Origin: Myxococcaceae bacterium
GTDB taxonomy: Bacteria > Myxococcota > Myxococcia > Myxococcales > Myxococcaceae
NCBI GenBank assembly: GCA_017881265.1
Contig: JADGRA010000031.1
Coordinates: 1-41,246, forward strand
DNA length: 41,246 bases
Reading direction: 5' to 3'
Shown: positions 1 to 8,914 of the stretch, one piece after another
How the letters are laid out: each line of letters starts with the position of its first letter
Position numbering within the stretch: position 1 is the stretch's first letter
Notes under the pieces: model-generated
Told to the model about the DNA's origin: nothing
What the model saw: the letters and a program-made list of their open reading frames with translations, nothing else
Databases searched by the model: none
Program-made: the position numbers and the translations under genes

Positions 1-448
1 ACAGCGCCGAGGCGCCCGCGGCCTGCGCCGCCTGGGCCGCCGCCCGGGCCGCCCCCCCGGCGCCCAGCACCAGCACGCGCGCCGCAGACAGACTCACCCC
101 CCGGTCGGCCAGCGCCCGTGTCAGCCCGACACCATCGGTGTTGTCGGCCAGAAGCTTCCCCCCCTGGACGAGGAGGCAGTTGGCGGCCCCCACTGCGCGG
201 GCGGTGTCCGAGGCGCTGTCGGCGAGCGCCAGCGCCGCCTCCTTGTGTGGGAGCGTCACCGAGAAGCCCTGGAAGTCCCCGGTGCGCGCACGGGCGAGGA
301 AGCCCGTCAATTCCCCGGCCGTCACGCGCTGCGCCCGGTAGTGCAGCTGCAGGCCGAGCCGGGCGGACAGGGCAGCGAAAAGGCGCGGGCTGAGGGAATG
401 GGCCACCGGGTCCCCCAGCACCGCGTAGTGCCCGGACGGTGCGCTCAC
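1..448 (-). CDS. aroE: Shikimate dehydrogenase AroE (3' end outside window)
   Basis: This enzyme reduces 3-dehydroshikimate to shikimate with NADPH in the cytoplasm. The first 149 codons are present and the C-terminus lies beyond base 1. Visible family motifs are the substrate-binding HSLSP near residues 17-21, VTLPHKE carrying the catalytic lysine, AANCL, ADNTDG, and the nucleotide-binding turn GAGGAARA at the start of the Rossmann domain. The GTG start at 448 overlaps the aroA stop codon by four bases (GTGA), so the two genes are translationally coupled. It is the last visible gene of the minus-strand aro cluster. Identification is firm; only the missing 3' end limits it. Confidence 0.95.
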   Translation of the reverse strand, partial: MSAPSGHYAVLGDPVAHSLSPRLFAALSARLGLQLHYRAQRVTAGELTGFLARARTGDFQGFSVTLPHKEAALALADSASDTARAVGAANCLLVQGGKLLADNTDGVGLTRALADRGVSLSAARVLVLGAGGAARAAAQAAQAAGASAL

Positions 449-1758
449 GCCTGCACCGCGCCGGCGGACCTCGCCGAGAGCTCCACGAAGAAGCCCGGGT
501 AGGAGATGTCCGCCCACTCCGCCCCGTCGAGCGTCGTCTCCCCGTCCGCCACCAGGCCAGCGACGGCGAAGGCCATGGCGATGCGGTGGTCTCCGGCCGC
601 GTCCAGGTACGCCCCCTGCAGCCGGGCGGGCCCTTGCACCGCGAAGCCGTCCTCCGTCTCCTCGACCTCCGCACCCATGGCCCGCAGCGCCTGGCACACC
701 TGCCGGAGCCGGTCCGACTCCTTCACCCGCAGCTCCGCGGCCCCGGACAGACGTGTGACGCCCTCCGCCTGGCTGGCGACGACGGCCAGCAGCGGCACCT
801 CGTCCAGAAGCGACGGCACCTCCGCAGGGTGGATGGTGGTGCTCCGAAGCCGGCTGCCGCCCCGCACGTGCAGGGTGGCCACCGGGTCCCCCGCCGCGTC
901 CTGGCCTGGTTCGAGCCTCAGCTGGGCGCCCATGCGCGCCAGCACCCGAAGGAAGCCCGTCCGGGTGGGATTCACGTCCACACCCGGGCAGCTGACGCTG
1001 CCGCCGGGGACCAGGACGGCCGCCCCCACGAAGAAGGCCGCCGAGGAGGGGTCTCCGGGCACGCGCAGCCGCGAGGGCAGCGAAAGTGGCCGTGTCAGCC
1101 GTTCCACCAGCAGCGTCCCGTCCGGGGCGACGCGCAGCGGCGCGCCCCAGGCGTGCAGCATCCGCTCGGTGTGGTCGCGTGAGGGCTCGGGCTCCCGGAT
1201 GGAGGTGACGCCGTCGGCCTGCAGTCCAGCCAGCACGAGGCAGCTTTTCACCTGGGCACTCGCCACGTTCAGCTGGTGCGCGCGGCCCTGAAGCGCGCCG
1301 CCGGAGAAGTGCAGGGGCGCACACTCGTCCTTGAGGAAACGGGTCCCGACGGCCTGCGCCCCCATGGCCCGCAGCGGCACCAGCACCCGGGCCATCGGCC
1401 GGCGGCGCAGCGACGCATCGCCGTCCAGCGTGGCGACGACGCCGGCCCCGGCCACCAGGCCGGACAAAAGGCGCATGGTGGTCCCGCTGTTGCCACAGTC
1501 CAGCGGCCCGGGCGGCGGCAGCAGCGTCCCCCGGCCCTGCACGCGCAGGCTGCCATCGGCGCCCACCGTCCGCTGAAGGCCGAGGGCCTCCAGGCAGCCT
1601 GCGGTGGACTTGACGTCGGCCCCCGGCGCCAGGTGTTCCAGCTGCAGAGGGCTGTCCCCGAGGGCGGAAAACAGCACCGCCCGGTGGGAGATGGACTTGT
1701 CGCCCGGCACCTCCACGGTGCCGGCCAAGCCGGAAGCACGACGGACGCGGACGCGCAC
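445..1758 (-). CDS. aroA: 3-phosphoshikimate 1-carboxyvinyltransferase (EPSP synthase)
   Basis: The enzyme transfers the enolpyruvyl group of PEP to shikimate-3-phosphate, the sixth step to chorismate. The open frame extends to 1920, but that extension overlaps aroF. I chose the GTG at 1758, ten bases after the aroF stop, which gives 437 residues, normal for the family. Motifs seen are VPGDKSISHR near the N-terminus (substrate-binding lysine), DCGNSGTTMRLL, SLRRRPM, AQVKSCLVLAGLQ, DPSSAAFF, and KESDRLR with GDHRIAM near the C-terminus. The gene lies between aroF and aroE in one transcription unit and overlaps aroE by four bases. Confidence 0.96.
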   Translation of the reverse strand: MRVRVRRASGLAGTVEVPGDKSISHRAVLFSALGDSPLQLEHLAPGADVKSTAGCLEALGLQRTVGADGSLRVQGRGTLLPPPGPLDCGNSGTTMRLLSGLVAGAGVVATLDGDASLRRRPMARVLVPLRAMGAQAVGTRFLKDECAPLHFSGGALQGRAHQLNVASAQVKSCLVLAGLQADGVTSIREPEPSRDHTERMLHAWGAPLRVAPDGTLLVERLTRPLSLPSRLRVPGDPSSAAFFVGAAVLVPGGSVSCPGVDVNPTRTGFLRVLARMGAQLRLEPGQDAAGDPVATLHVRGGSRLRSTTIHPAEVPSLLDEVPLLAVVASQAEGVTRLSGAAELRVKESDRLRQVCQALRAMGAEVEETEDGFAVQGPARLQGAYLDAAGDHRIAMAFAVAGLVADGETTLDGAEWADISYPGFFVELSARSAGAVQA

Positions 1759-1768
1759 GGCGGGGCGG

Positions 1769-2794
1769 CTACCCCCCGGCCACGGAGCGGCCCACCGCCG
1801 CCGCCACGGCCCGCACCCCCACCATGAGGGCGTCGAATTCGGAGAAGGTGAGGGACTGCGCCCCGTCGGAGAGGGCCTTGGCCGGGTTGGGGTGCACTTC
1901 GATGAGGAGGCCGTCCGCACCGGCCGCCACCGCGGCGCGGGCCACGGCGGGAATCCCGCCCCGGACGCCGACGCCGTGGGACGGGTCGGCGAAGACGGGA
2001 AGGTGCGAGAGCTGCTTCAGCATCGGGATGGCGTTGATGTCGAAGGTGTTGCGCGTCATCGTCTCGAACGTCCGGATGCCGCGCTCGCAGAGGATGACCT
2101 GGCGGTTTCCGCGGGCGACAATGTACTCGGCCGCCATCAGCATCTCCTTCAGGGTGGCGCTCATCCCGCGCTTGAGCAGCACCGGGCGCCTCAGCTCCCC
2201 CACCGCTTCCAGCAGCGAGAAGTTCTGCATGTTGCGGGCGCCAATCTGCAGAAGGTCCGCCGTCTCGGCCACCATCGGCAGGCTCTCGGTGTCCTTCACC
2301 TCGGTGACGACGAGGAGCCCGGAGGCGCTGCGCGCCTCGGCCAGCAGCGCCAGCCCGTCCCCCTTGAGGCCCTGAAACTCATAGGGCGAGGTGCGGGGCT
2401 TGAAGGCGCCTCCGCGCAGCATGCGCGCCCCGGACGCCTTGACGGCCTCGGCGGTGGAGAGAATCTGCTCGCGCGATTCCACCGAGCAGGGACCGGCCGC
2501 GACGATGATTTCCGGACCGCCGAGGCGCAGGCCCTGGCCGAGCTGCAAGACGGTGTCCTCGGGCTTCACCTCGCGGCTCACCAGCTTGAAGGGCTGGCTC
2601 ACGGCGATGGCGTCTGCCACGCCCGGCATCAGCCGGAACGGTTCTGGGTCGACCGCCCCTTTGTTGCCGGTAATGCCGATGGCCGTGCGCTGGGTACCAG
2701 GGATGACGTGGGGGGTGTAGCCAAGCGTGCGGACGTAGTCCTCGACGTCGCGTTGCTGCTCTGCCGTCACATCCGGGCGGAGGAGAATGAGCAT
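1769..2794 (-). CDS. aroF: 3-deoxy-7-phosphoheptulonate (DAHP) synthase, type I beta
   Basis: It condenses PEP with erythrose-4-phosphate, the committed step of aromatic amino-acid synthesis. The protein has 341 residues. Residues 1-70 form a ferredoxin-like regulatory domain typical of Thermotoga-type DAHP synthases, followed by the TIM barrel. Visible motifs are AAGPCSVES (metal-binding Cys103), [12 protein letters not shown] at 131-142, [14 protein letters not shown], and FADPSHGVG with its metal-binding histidine. The N-terminal domain suggests feedback inhibition by an aromatic product, which is inferred from the family. The gene starts 56 bases after the radical SAM gene and is followed ten bases later by aroA. 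Confidence 0.95.
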   Translation of the reverse strand: MLILLRPDVTAEQQRDVEDYVRTLGYTPHVIPGTQRTAIGITGNKGAVDPEPFRLMPGVADAIAVSQPFKLVSREVKPEDTVLQLGQGLRLGGPEIIVAAGPCSVESREQILSTAEAVKASGARMLRGGAFKPRTSPYEFQGLKGDGLALLAEARSASGLLVVTEVKDTESLPMVAETADLLQIGARNMQNFSLLEAVGELRRPVLLKRGMSATLKEMLMAAEYIVARGNRQVILCERGIRTFETMTRNTFDINAIPMLKQLSHLPVFADPSHGVGVRGGIPAVARAAVAAGADGLLIEVHPNPAKALSDGAQSLTFSEFDALMVGVRAVAAAVGRSVAGG

Positions 2795-2850
2795 GGAGGC
2801 CGCGCACGCTGCCAGATGGCCCCGGGTGCGCGCAAACCCCCCCTGGGCTT

Positions 2851-4146
2851 TCAGGCCGGCTGGCTGCGCTCGCCGCGAGCGCGGGAGAAGTTGCCGATGC
2901 GCACAAACGGCGCTCCGCGCCGCAGGACCCTCAGCATCTCCCGGATGCCCAAGGGGTTGCCCCCGGCCCCGCGGTCCCGCGCGACGTCCAGGTACTGCAG
3001 CGGGTCGATGCAGAGCGAGCGCACCTGCACCTGGTCCACCCGGTGGCGGCGGACGAGGGCCAGAAGCGCCTGGACTTCACCCGAGCGGTCTGTCACGCCC
3101 GGCAACGTCAAGAGGTTGAGCGAGAGGTAGGCGCCCCGCCGGCGACAAAGGGCCAGGGAGGCGTCCACGTCCTCCCAGGTGTATTTCACCGGACAGTAGT
3201 ACGCCTCATAGAGGTCCTTCACGGCGGAGTTGAGGGACACGCGCACGGAGTCGAGCCCTGCGTCCAGGAGGCCCGCCAGGCCCTCGGTGAGGCTGGCATT
3301 GGTGTTGAGGTGCAGCGAGCCGCGCGACGTCTGCGCGCGCACCAGCCGGATGGCGCGGGCGATGACGGGCCAGCGGGTGAGGGGCTCGCCCTCGCACCCC
3401 TGGCCGAAGCTCACCATGACGCGGCCCTTGGCCGTGGCGAGGTGCGAGAGCGCCACGCGGGCCATCTCCTCGGCCGAAGGCCCGTCGTCCATGCGCGCGT
3501 GCGAGGCGGGCGGCCCCTCCGGTGGCTGCTCCGAGATGCAGCCGACGCAGGCGGCATTGCACATGACGGACACCGGGATGGCGCCCTCATCCCGCCGGTA
3601 GAAGAGGTTCTGGCTGGTGAAGCACCGGTACACCAGGGCGCAGGTTTTCAGCTGGAGCAGGACGCGGTTGTCCGGGTCCGCCCGCAGCGCCCGGTCCACC
3701 CGGGTGCGGAGCTCCGGAGTGGAGAAGCGCCGGCCGTCCCAGTGCGTCCGCCGGTCCGTCCGCACCGCCCACGCCACCGGCTCCCCGTCTCCCCAGGCCG
3801 CCGCGGTGTAGGCCCATTGGGGAAGCATCGGGCCCGAGGCCTTCACCTCCCCGGGCAGAAAGGTGCGCGTGTACCCGGGCGGCAGCAGCGCGCCAACGGC
3901 GTGGGGCGTGACGCGCCGGCCGCGCACCACCACCTCGCGCAGAAGGGTCAACTCCCCGGTGGAGGCGTCCACCCCCACCGGGCGGCGGCCCGGCAGGTGG
4001 GCGAGGCGGGCCCCGGCGGGCAGCGGAATGGGGCGCTCCGTCGGCCCGAGCAGGGTGTCCCCGGAGCGCACGCTGGCGAGCAGGTGTGGATGGTCCATCA
4101 CCTGACCGTCGGCGTCGGCAAACAGCAGTCTCGGGGGGGCCTTCAC
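2851..4146 (-). CDS. Radical SAM protein of unknown substrate
   Basis: A 431-residue protein with a canonical radical SAM cluster motif CNAACVGC (Cys196, Cys200, Cys203), which binds a 4Fe-4S cluster and S-adenosylmethionine. Following segments fit the SAM barrel: [11 protein letters not shown] resembles the GGE-type motif, then LNTNASLT and VRVSLNSA. Residues 1-190 lie before the cluster and match no domain I recognise. The open frame continues upstream to 5382, but that part is antisense to ald. I placed the start at the GTG at 4146; AAGGAGG lies about 13 bases upstream, a rather long spacing. It precedes aroF by 56 bases and may be co-transcribed with the aro genes. The substrate is unknown. 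Confidence 0.85.
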   Translation of the reverse strand: MKAPPRLLFADADGQVMDHPHLLASVRSGDTLLGPTERPIPLPAGARLAHLPGRRPVGVDASTGELTLLREVVVRGRRVTPHAVGALLPPGYTRTFLPGEVKASGPMLPQWAYTAAAWGDGEPVAWAVRTDRRTHWDGRRFSTPELRTRVDRALRADPDNRVLLQLKTCALVYRCFTSQNLFYRRDEGAIPVSVMCNAACVGCISEQPPEGPPASHARMDDGPSAEEMARVALSHLATAKGRVMVSFGQGCEGEPLTRWPVIARAIRLVRAQTSRGSLHLNTNASLTEGLAGLLDAGLDSVRVSLNSAVKDLYEAYYCPVKYTWEDVDASLALCRRRGAYLSLNLLTLPGVTDRSGEVQALLALVRRHRVDQVQVRSLCIDPLQYLDVARDRGAGGNPLGIREMLRVLRRGAPFVRIGNFSRARGERSQPA

Positions 4147-4282
4147 CGGCGGTACCTGGCCTCCTTGTAACGCAGGGCGGCGCCTGGGCGCTCGCGTTGA
4201 CTCAGCCGGGCGGGCATGGTTTGCCCCGCCCGCGCCCGGGGGGGCCTGTCGGCCCGGCCGACGCGCGTCCCCTACCCTCCCC

Positions 4283-4288
4283 AAGGAG
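4283..4288 (+). promoter_or_regulatory. Ribosome binding site of ald
   Basis: AAGGAG lies eight bases before the GTG at 4297. It settles the ald start: the open frame begins at 4216, but the upstream ATG has no such site and would add 27 residues not found in the family. Confidence 0.8.
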
Positions 4289-4296
4289 TCCCCCAC

Positions 4297-5415
4297 GTGA
4301 TTGTCGGCGTCCCGAAGGAAATCAAGGTTCGCGAGTTCCGCGTGGGCATGGTTCCCGCCGGCGTGCATGCCCTCACCGGCAGCGGCCACAAGGTGCTGGT
4401 GGAGACGGGGGCCGGCGCGGGCTCGGGCATCTCCGACGCCGACTACGCCCGGGTCGGCGCGGAGATTGTGGCGAGCGCCGATGAGGTGTGGAAGCGCGCC
4501 GAGATGGTGGTGAAGGTGAAGGAGCCCATCCCGGCCGAGTACGGCCGGCTGCAGGAAGGGCAGCTGGTCTACACCTACTTCCATCTGGCCGGGGTGGACC
4601 CCGAGCTCACCCGCACCCTGCTGCGCAAGAAGGTCGCGGCCATCGCCTATGAAACTCTGCAGCTGGACGACGGCAGCCTTCCGCTGCTTCGGCCGATGAG
4701 CGAGGTGGCCGGAAAAATGGCCATACAGGTGGGCGCGGCCAGCCTGGAGAAGGAGCGCGGCGGCAAGGGCGTTCTCCTTGGAGGCGTCCCTGGGGTGCGC
4801 CATGGCCGGGTGGCCATCCTCGGCGGAGGCGTGGTGGGAACGTGCGCTGCGAAGATTGCGGTGGGGATGGGCGCCGACGTCACCGTCCTGGACATCAACC
4901 AGAGCCAGCTGGCCTACCTCGACGACGTCTTCCTCGGCCGGATTACCCCCCTCGCCTCGGACACCGAAACCATCGCCACCGCCGTCCGGGCGGCGGACCT
5001 GGTGGTGGGCGGCGTCCTCATCCCCGGGGGCAAGGCGCCGAAGCTGGTCCCGGAGGCCCTCATCCGCGAGATGAGTCCCGGTTCCGTGGTGGTGGACGTC
5101 GCGGTGGACCAGGGCGGCTGCATCGAGACGTGCCGCCCCACCACCCACGACAACCCCACCTACATGGTGCACGGGGTGGTGCATTACTGCGTGGCCAACA
5201 TGCCGGGGGCCGTTCCCATCACCTCCACCTTCGCCCTCACCAACGTCACCTGGCCGTACGCCAAGCGGATTGCGGATTTGGGCCTGGCCGAGGCCGTCCA
5301 CCAGGCCCGCGCCCTTGCACGCGCAGTGAATACGTATGGAGGCCACGTCACCTACGAGGCGGTGGCCCGGGACCTCGGCCATCCCTACGTTCCCCTGGAG
5401 GAGGCGCTTCGCTGA
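4297..5415 (+). CDS. ald: Alanine dehydrogenase
   Basis: NAD-dependent enzyme interconverting alanine with pyruvate plus ammonia. The GTG start gives 372 residues, the usual length, beginning [13 protein letters not shown]. Family features are KVKEPIP (substrate lysine), YTYFHLAG (substrate histidine), [12 protein letters not shown], the Rossmann turn [15 protein letters not shown] followed by VTVLDIN, and [12 protein letters not shown] with the conserved aspartate. It is divergent from the radical SAM gene across about 150 bases. A TTGACT box at 4197-4202 could be a -35 element, but I see no convincing -10. In myxobacteria alanine dehydrogenase is known to affect development. Downstream inverted repeats separate it from the sigma-factor gene. 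Confidence 0.96.
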   Translation: MIVGVPKEIKVREFRVGMVPAGVHALTGSGHKVLVETGAGAGSGISDADYARVGAEIVASADEVWKRAEMVVKVKEPIPAEYGRLQEGQLVYTYFHLAGVDPELTRTLLRKKVAAIAYETLQLDDGSLPLLRPMSEVAGKMAIQVGAASLEKERGGKGVLLGGVPGVRHGRVAILGGGVVGTCAAKIAVGMGADVTVLDINQSQLAYLDDVFLGRITPLASDTETIATAVRAADLVVGGVLIPGGKAPKLVPEALIREMSPGSVVVDVAVDQGGCIETCRPTTHDNPTYMVHGVVHYCVANMPGAVPITSTFALTNVTWPYAKRIADLGLAEAVHQARALARAVNTYGGHVTYEAVARDLGHPYVPLEEALR

Positions 5416-5458
5416 TTGCTTGCCTGCTTACCAGGCGACATAACGCATTGAAGCAATC
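5414..5458. repeat. Nested inverted repeats at the ald 3' end
   Basis: GATTGCTT (5414-5421) is matched exactly by AAGCAATC (5451-5458). Inside it, GCCTG (5422-5426) pairs with CAGGC (5432-5436). The outer arm begins within the ald stop codon. It could be an operator for the sigma-factor promoter or an RNA structure; its role is not known. Confidence 0.5.
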
Positions 5459-5487
5459 GGACGGCGCGACGTCCGTAGGGGTCTTTT
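5458..5487 (+). terminator. Probable intrinsic terminator or attenuator between ald and the sigma gene
   Basis: CGGACG (5458-5463) and CGTCCG (5470-5475) form a perfect six-base stem with a six-base loop, followed after a short gap by TCTTTT (5482-5487). It sits just before the AGGAGGG ribosome site (5489-5495) of the sigma-factor gene, so it may end ald transcription or attenuate read-through. Confidence 0.45.
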
Positions 5488-5497
5488 CAGGAGGGCT

Positions 5498-6148
5498 ATG
5501 CTCGACTTTCCACCTTCCAACCGAACCAAGCAGGAGTTCGAGGCGCTGGCGCTGGCGCACCTGGACTCCTTGTACGCGTCGGCCCTTCGGTTGACCAAGA
5601 ATGAGAGGGATGCGGAGGACCTGGTGCAGGACACCTGCATGCGGGCCTACCGCTTCTTCGACAAGTTCGAACGCGGGACCAACATCAAAGCCTGGCTTTT
5701 CCGCATCCTCACTAACACCTTCATCAACCGCTACCGCCGCAAGGTGAAGGAACGGACGGCCACCGAGGGTCCCGAGCAGGAGGCCGTCCAGGCACTGTTC
5801 TTCAGCCACGAAGCGACCGACCAGGCGAGCAACCCAGAGCGCTTCCTGTTCGACCGCCTGTTGTCCGACGACGTGCTACGGGCCATTGACTCGCTCCCCA
5901 TCGACTTCCGGATGGTGGTCATCCTCGCGGACCTCCAGGAGTTCTCCTACAAGGAGATTGCCGACATCCTGGCCTGCCCCGTCGGGACGGTCATGAGCCG
6001 TCTGTTCCGGGGCCGAAAGCTGCTGCAGAAGGGCCTCAGGGATTATGCGGCTGGCCTGGGTGTTGTACCTGCGCGGGAGGCCCCCGAGGTGGCCGAGCCC
6101 AGCGACCTGGCAGCCTACCGGCGCCGAAAGGCGGCCGGCAGCAGCTAG
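5498..6148 (+). CDS. rpoE1: ECF (RpoE-type) RNA polymerase sigma factor, likely RpoE1
   Basis: A 216-residue sigma-70 family protein of the extracytoplasmic-function group. Region 2 is seen in [32 protein letters not shown] and [19 protein letters not shown]. Region 4 is seen in [43 protein letters not shown], the helix-turn-helix that reads the -35 box. AGGAGGG precedes the ATG. The next gene encodes a zinc-finger anti-sigma factor and the one after it FrzS. As I recall, M. xanthus rpoE1 lies with orf5 near frzS and affects motility behaviour. The symbol rests on that context; the ECF assignment is certain. Confidence 0.9.
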   Translation: MLDFPPSNRTKQEFEALALAHLDSLYASALRLTKNERDAEDLVQDTCMRAYRFFDKFERGTNIKAWLFRILTNTFINRYRRKVKERTATEGPEQEAVQALFFSHEATDQASNPERFLFDRLLSDDVLRAIDSLPIDFRMVVILADLQEFSYKEIADILACPVGTVMSRLFRGRKLLQKGLRDYAAGLGVVPAREAPEVAEPSDLAAYRRRKAAGSS

Positions 6149-6205
6149 ACGGTCGTTGGTAGCGGAGCACCAGTGCGGGTAGCCTTCGCACGTGAACGCT
6201 GCTCG

Positions 6206-7063
6206 ATGACCTGCGTCGACCTGGACTCGGTGGTCTACCCCTACCTCGACGGAGAGCTCGAGGAGGCCGACCGGAAGGACTTCGAGGACCACCTCAGCAC
6301 CTGCGCGTCCTGTGCCCGCCGCATGGGCGGCGAGGCTGCCTTCCATGGCGCCCTCCGCCGCTCGGTGCGGGTGCAGCGCTCGCCGGCCCCGGAGGCCCTC
6401 CGGGCGATGCTTCACGCCGGCATCCAGCGCGAGCACCGCCGCGTGCAATTCGTCTCCTGGACCCGCTGGGGCGGGGCTGCGCTGCTGGCCGCCGCCGCCA
6501 GCGCCGCCTGGCTGGAGCTCCGCCCCGCGGCGCCGGACGTCATGGGCACCGAGGCGGCCTTGCGCTTCCAGCGCCGGCTTCCCCTGGAAGTCACCGTGCA
6601 CCGCCACGAGCAGCTGGAGGCGTGGTTTGACGACAAGCTGGACTGGCGGGTGCCCGTCCCCCGCTTGCCCAACGCCCAGCTGACCGGCGCCCGCCTGTCC
6701 AACGTCGGCGAGCACGAGGCCGCCTACATTGTGTACGAGTCGCCGGCGGTGGGCGACGCCCCAGCGCGACGGATGGGGCTGTTCGTCATGGACGACGCGC
6801 ACCAGGCGCTGCCGGCCCGTCCCTGGCCCGACGTCCAGGTGCACGCCGTGCGGGGCTTCAACGTCGCCAGCTGGCGCACCGGGGACCTGGTGTATGAGTT
6901 GGTGAGCGACCTCGACGCCGACGCGCTGCGGACGATGCTGACCGCTGCGCGTCCGGCCACACCCACCCCACCCTTGCCCTCCCGCACCGCGACCGCGGCG
7001 GCGGCGGGCTACGGGGCGCGGCGCTGGCCCGAGTTCGAAGTGCTGCAGGCCTCGGCACGTTGA
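6206..7063 (+). CDS. Transmembrane zinc-finger anti-sigma factor
   Basis: A 285-residue protein whose N-terminal domain has the HX3CX2C zinc motif of zf-HC2 anti-sigma factors (His29, Cys33, Cys36, in HLSTCASC). A single hydrophobic segment follows at about residues 87-104, then a roughly 180-residue region that would lie in the periplasm and could sense envelope stress. It is expected to hold the sigma factor encoded just upstream. I chose the ATG at 6206 because MTCVDLDSVVYPYLDGEL matches the usual family N-terminus. A GTG at 6173, preceded by GGAG, would add 11 residues and cannot be excluded. The C-terminal domain is unrecognised. Confidence 0.85.
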   Translation: MTCVDLDSVVYPYLDGELEEADRKDFEDHLSTCASCARRMGGEAAFHGALRRSVRVQRSPAPEALRAMLHAGIQREHRRVQFVSWTRWGGAALLAAAASAAWLELRPAAPDVMGTEAALRFQRRLPLEVTVHRHEQLEAWFDDKLDWRVPVPRLPNAQLTGARLSNVGEHEAAYIVYESPAVGDAPARRMGLFVMDDAHQALPARPWPDVQVHAVRGFNVASWRTGDLVYELVSDLDADALRTMLTAARPATPTPPLPSRTATAAAAGYGARRWPEFEVLQASAR

Positions 7064-7160
7064 CGCGTCCGAATCCGGGCTACTAGCCTTGCTGCTTGCT
7101 GGCCGCCCGCGGCCGGCCCCAAAGTCGGGGCCAACGGCCGCGGCCCATCCCAGCGCGCGC

Positions 7161-8771
7161 ATGCCCACCCATGTCCTGATTGTGGAAGGAGACGCCGCGC
7201 ACTCGGCCCGGATGCGCGGCGCCCTGCAGGCCCGCGGCTTCTCCGTCCAGGAGACGACCGACGGGCGCACCTGCGTCGAGGTGGCCCGCCAGGGCGGGGC
7301 GGCCTGCGTGGTGTTGGCGGTGGACCTCCCCGCCGGGCAGAACGGCTACATCCTCTGCGGGAAATTTAAGAAGGACGAGGAGCTGCGCGCCCTGCCCATC
7401 GTGATTGTGGGAAGCCCGGACGGCTTCGCCCAGCACGGGAAGCTCAAGAACCGGGCGGACGCGTACCTCGCCAAGCCCCTGCAGCTGGAGGCGTTTGCCG
7501 ACCGGGTGGGCGAACTGACTGGGCACGTCGCCGAGGCACCGGCCCCGGCGCCCGTCGCCGTCGCGGCGGCCCCCGGGGTCTTCGACCTCGACGAGGCCAC
7601 CGTCTCGGGCGACCCGGACCTGGACCTCATCGACGCGGCCTTCGACACCGGGCCGCTGCCTCCCCGCCGGGGCGCCCAAGAGGCGCCTCCGCCCCCCGTC
7701 CCGCCCGAGGCGGAGGCACCAATGCCCGACTACGGGGCCTTGGACGGGCCGGAGGCCGCCAGCACCCCGGAGCCCGCCTTCGAGGAGCCGGCTACCCTCA
7801 CCTTCACGCCCCTGTCCGCCCCGGGCGGGGCGCCCGCGGCGGCGAGCGCCAGCGGCGACGGGCTGGAGCGCGAGGTCTCCCGGCTGCAGGCCGCGCTTGA
7901 GGATGCGCAGGCCCGCTCCTTCTCCGCCGACGTCCGCATCCACCAGCTGGAGGCGGAGCTCGCCGGCCGGGCCGCCACCGAGGAGGAGGCCGGTCCCGAG
8001 GCGCGCTCCGCACGCGACCAGCTGCTCCGCCGGGACCGCGACATCCTCCGCCTCAAGACAGACCTCCATGGCCGGGAGCAGGAACTGGCCGACCTGCGCG
8101 AGCAGGCCATGCACCTGGAACAGCAGAACCTCGAGCTGACGGGCGAGGTTGCCCGGCGCGACGGGCAGATTAAGTCGCTGCAAGCCCGCACCGAGCAGGA
8201 CCGGCGGCGGGTCGACGGCTCGGTGGAACTTGCCGAGGCGGCGGCCCGCGAAGCGCAGGAGCAGGTGGCCGACTTGCAGGGCGCCATCGCCGCCGCCAGC
8301 GCACGCGCCGACGCAGCCGAGCAGGAAGCCAACGACTTGCGCGCGCGCGCGGAGGAAGCCGGGGTGGCCCGCGACCGCGCGGAGGGAGAACTGGCCGCCG
8401 CCCGCCGCGACCGCGAGCTCAACCGCGCCCACGCCGAGGGAGCGCAGCGGCAGCTGTCCACCCTGCAGGCGAACTTTGAACAGAGCCAGGCCGACCTCTC
8501 CGCCGTCCGGGAGGAGCTGTCCCACCAGGGCGCGGCCCGGCAGGATGAACGGGGAGCGCTTCAGCAACGCTGCCGGGACCTCGAGGCACTCGCCCGCAAG
8601 CACGAGGAACGCGTCGCCCGCCTCTTCACCCGGCTGAAGTCCGAGGAACGGGCGCGGGAAAAGGCCGCCCGGGCGGTGGCTATGGCCAGCCAGCTGCTGG
8701 CCCAGTCCGGGCCGGGCGCTTCCGCCCCGGAGACGACGCCCGGCGGCGACGACGAGCCGGCGGCAGCCTGA
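7161..8771 (+). CDS. frzS: FrzS, pseudo-receiver/coiled-coil social-motility protein
   Basis: A 536-residue protein. Residues 1-115 form a receiver-like domain close to M. xanthus FrzS as I remember it, including VLAVDLPAGQNGY, LCGKFKKDEEL and SPDGFAQHGKLK. The phosphoacceptor position is Asp55 and the conserved lysine is Lys105 (AYLAKP). The usual switch Thr/Ser and aromatic are replaced by His92 and Tyr102, the residues reported as functionally important in FrzS. A Pro/Ala/Glu-rich linker spans about 116-232, then a coiled coil to about 520 with long Glu/Ala/Arg/Gln heptads. FrzS is a polar cytoplasmic protein needed for type IV pilus-driven S-motility. The ATG at 7161 begins MPTHVLIVEGD; no strong ribosome site is visible. 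The open frame's extension to 7089 lacks support. Confidence 0.92.
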   Translation: MPTHVLIVEGDAAHSARMRGALQARGFSVQETTDGRTCVEVARQGGAACVVLAVDLPAGQNGYILCGKFKKDEELRALPIVIVGSPDGFAQHGKLKNRADAYLAKPLQLEAFADRVGELTGHVAEAPAPAPVAVAAAPGVFDLDEATVSGDPDLDLIDAAFDTGPLPPRRGAQEAPPPPVPPEAEAPMPDYGALDGPEAASTPEPAFEEPATLTFTPLSAPGGAPAAASASGDGLEREVSRLQAALEDAQARSFSADVRIHQLEAELAGRAATEEEAGPEARSARDQLLRRDRDILRLKTDLHGREQELADLREQAMHLEQQNLELTGEVARRDGQIKSLQARTEQDRRRVDGSVELAEAAAREAQEQVADLQGAIAAASARADAAEQEANDLRARAEEAGVARDRAEGELAAARRDRELNRAHAEGAQRQLSTLQANFEQSQADLSAVREELSHQGAARQDERGALQQRCRDLEALARKHEERVARLFTRLKSEERAREKAARAVAMASQLLAQSGPGASAPETTPGGDDEPAAA

Positions 8772-8777
8772 AGGCAC

Positions 8778-8795
8778 TGCCCCCATTTGGGGGCA
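8778..8795 (+). terminator. Hairpin after frzS
   Basis: TGCCCCC (8778-8784) and GGGGGCA (8789-8795) form a perfect seven-base stem with an ATTT loop six bases after the frzS stop. There is no T-run, so it may work with Rho or as an RNA-stabilising end. Confidence 0.45.
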
Positions 8796-8892
8796 CGCGG
8801 ACGGGCGCACGGGCCTGGCGGGCTGGGGGCTCCACCAACGTCTTTCTGGCTAGGGGTACTGCAACGCCGGCGGCGGCCGCTTGCGGTGGCGT

Positions 8893-8909
8893 CTTGGGAC
8901 TTGCCCAAG
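8893..8909 (-). terminator. Hairpin after the HEAT-like gene
   Basis: CTTGGG (8893-8898) and CCCAAG (8904-8909) form a six-base stem with a five-base loop, just beyond the minus-strand stop at 8915. No T-run follows on the minus strand, so the terminator role is tentative. Confidence 0.3.
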
Positions 8910-8914
8910 CGGGG

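Noticed and set aside
1604-3130. Plus-strand open frame of about 508 codons opposite aroF
   Set aside because: The translation is low-complexity and the opposite strand encodes well-defined EPSP and DAHP synthases.
4147-5382. Upstream extension of the radical SAM frame across ald
   Set aside because: The extra 412 codons are antisense to alanine dehydrogenase and carry no recognisable protein sequence; the divergent start at 4146 fits better.
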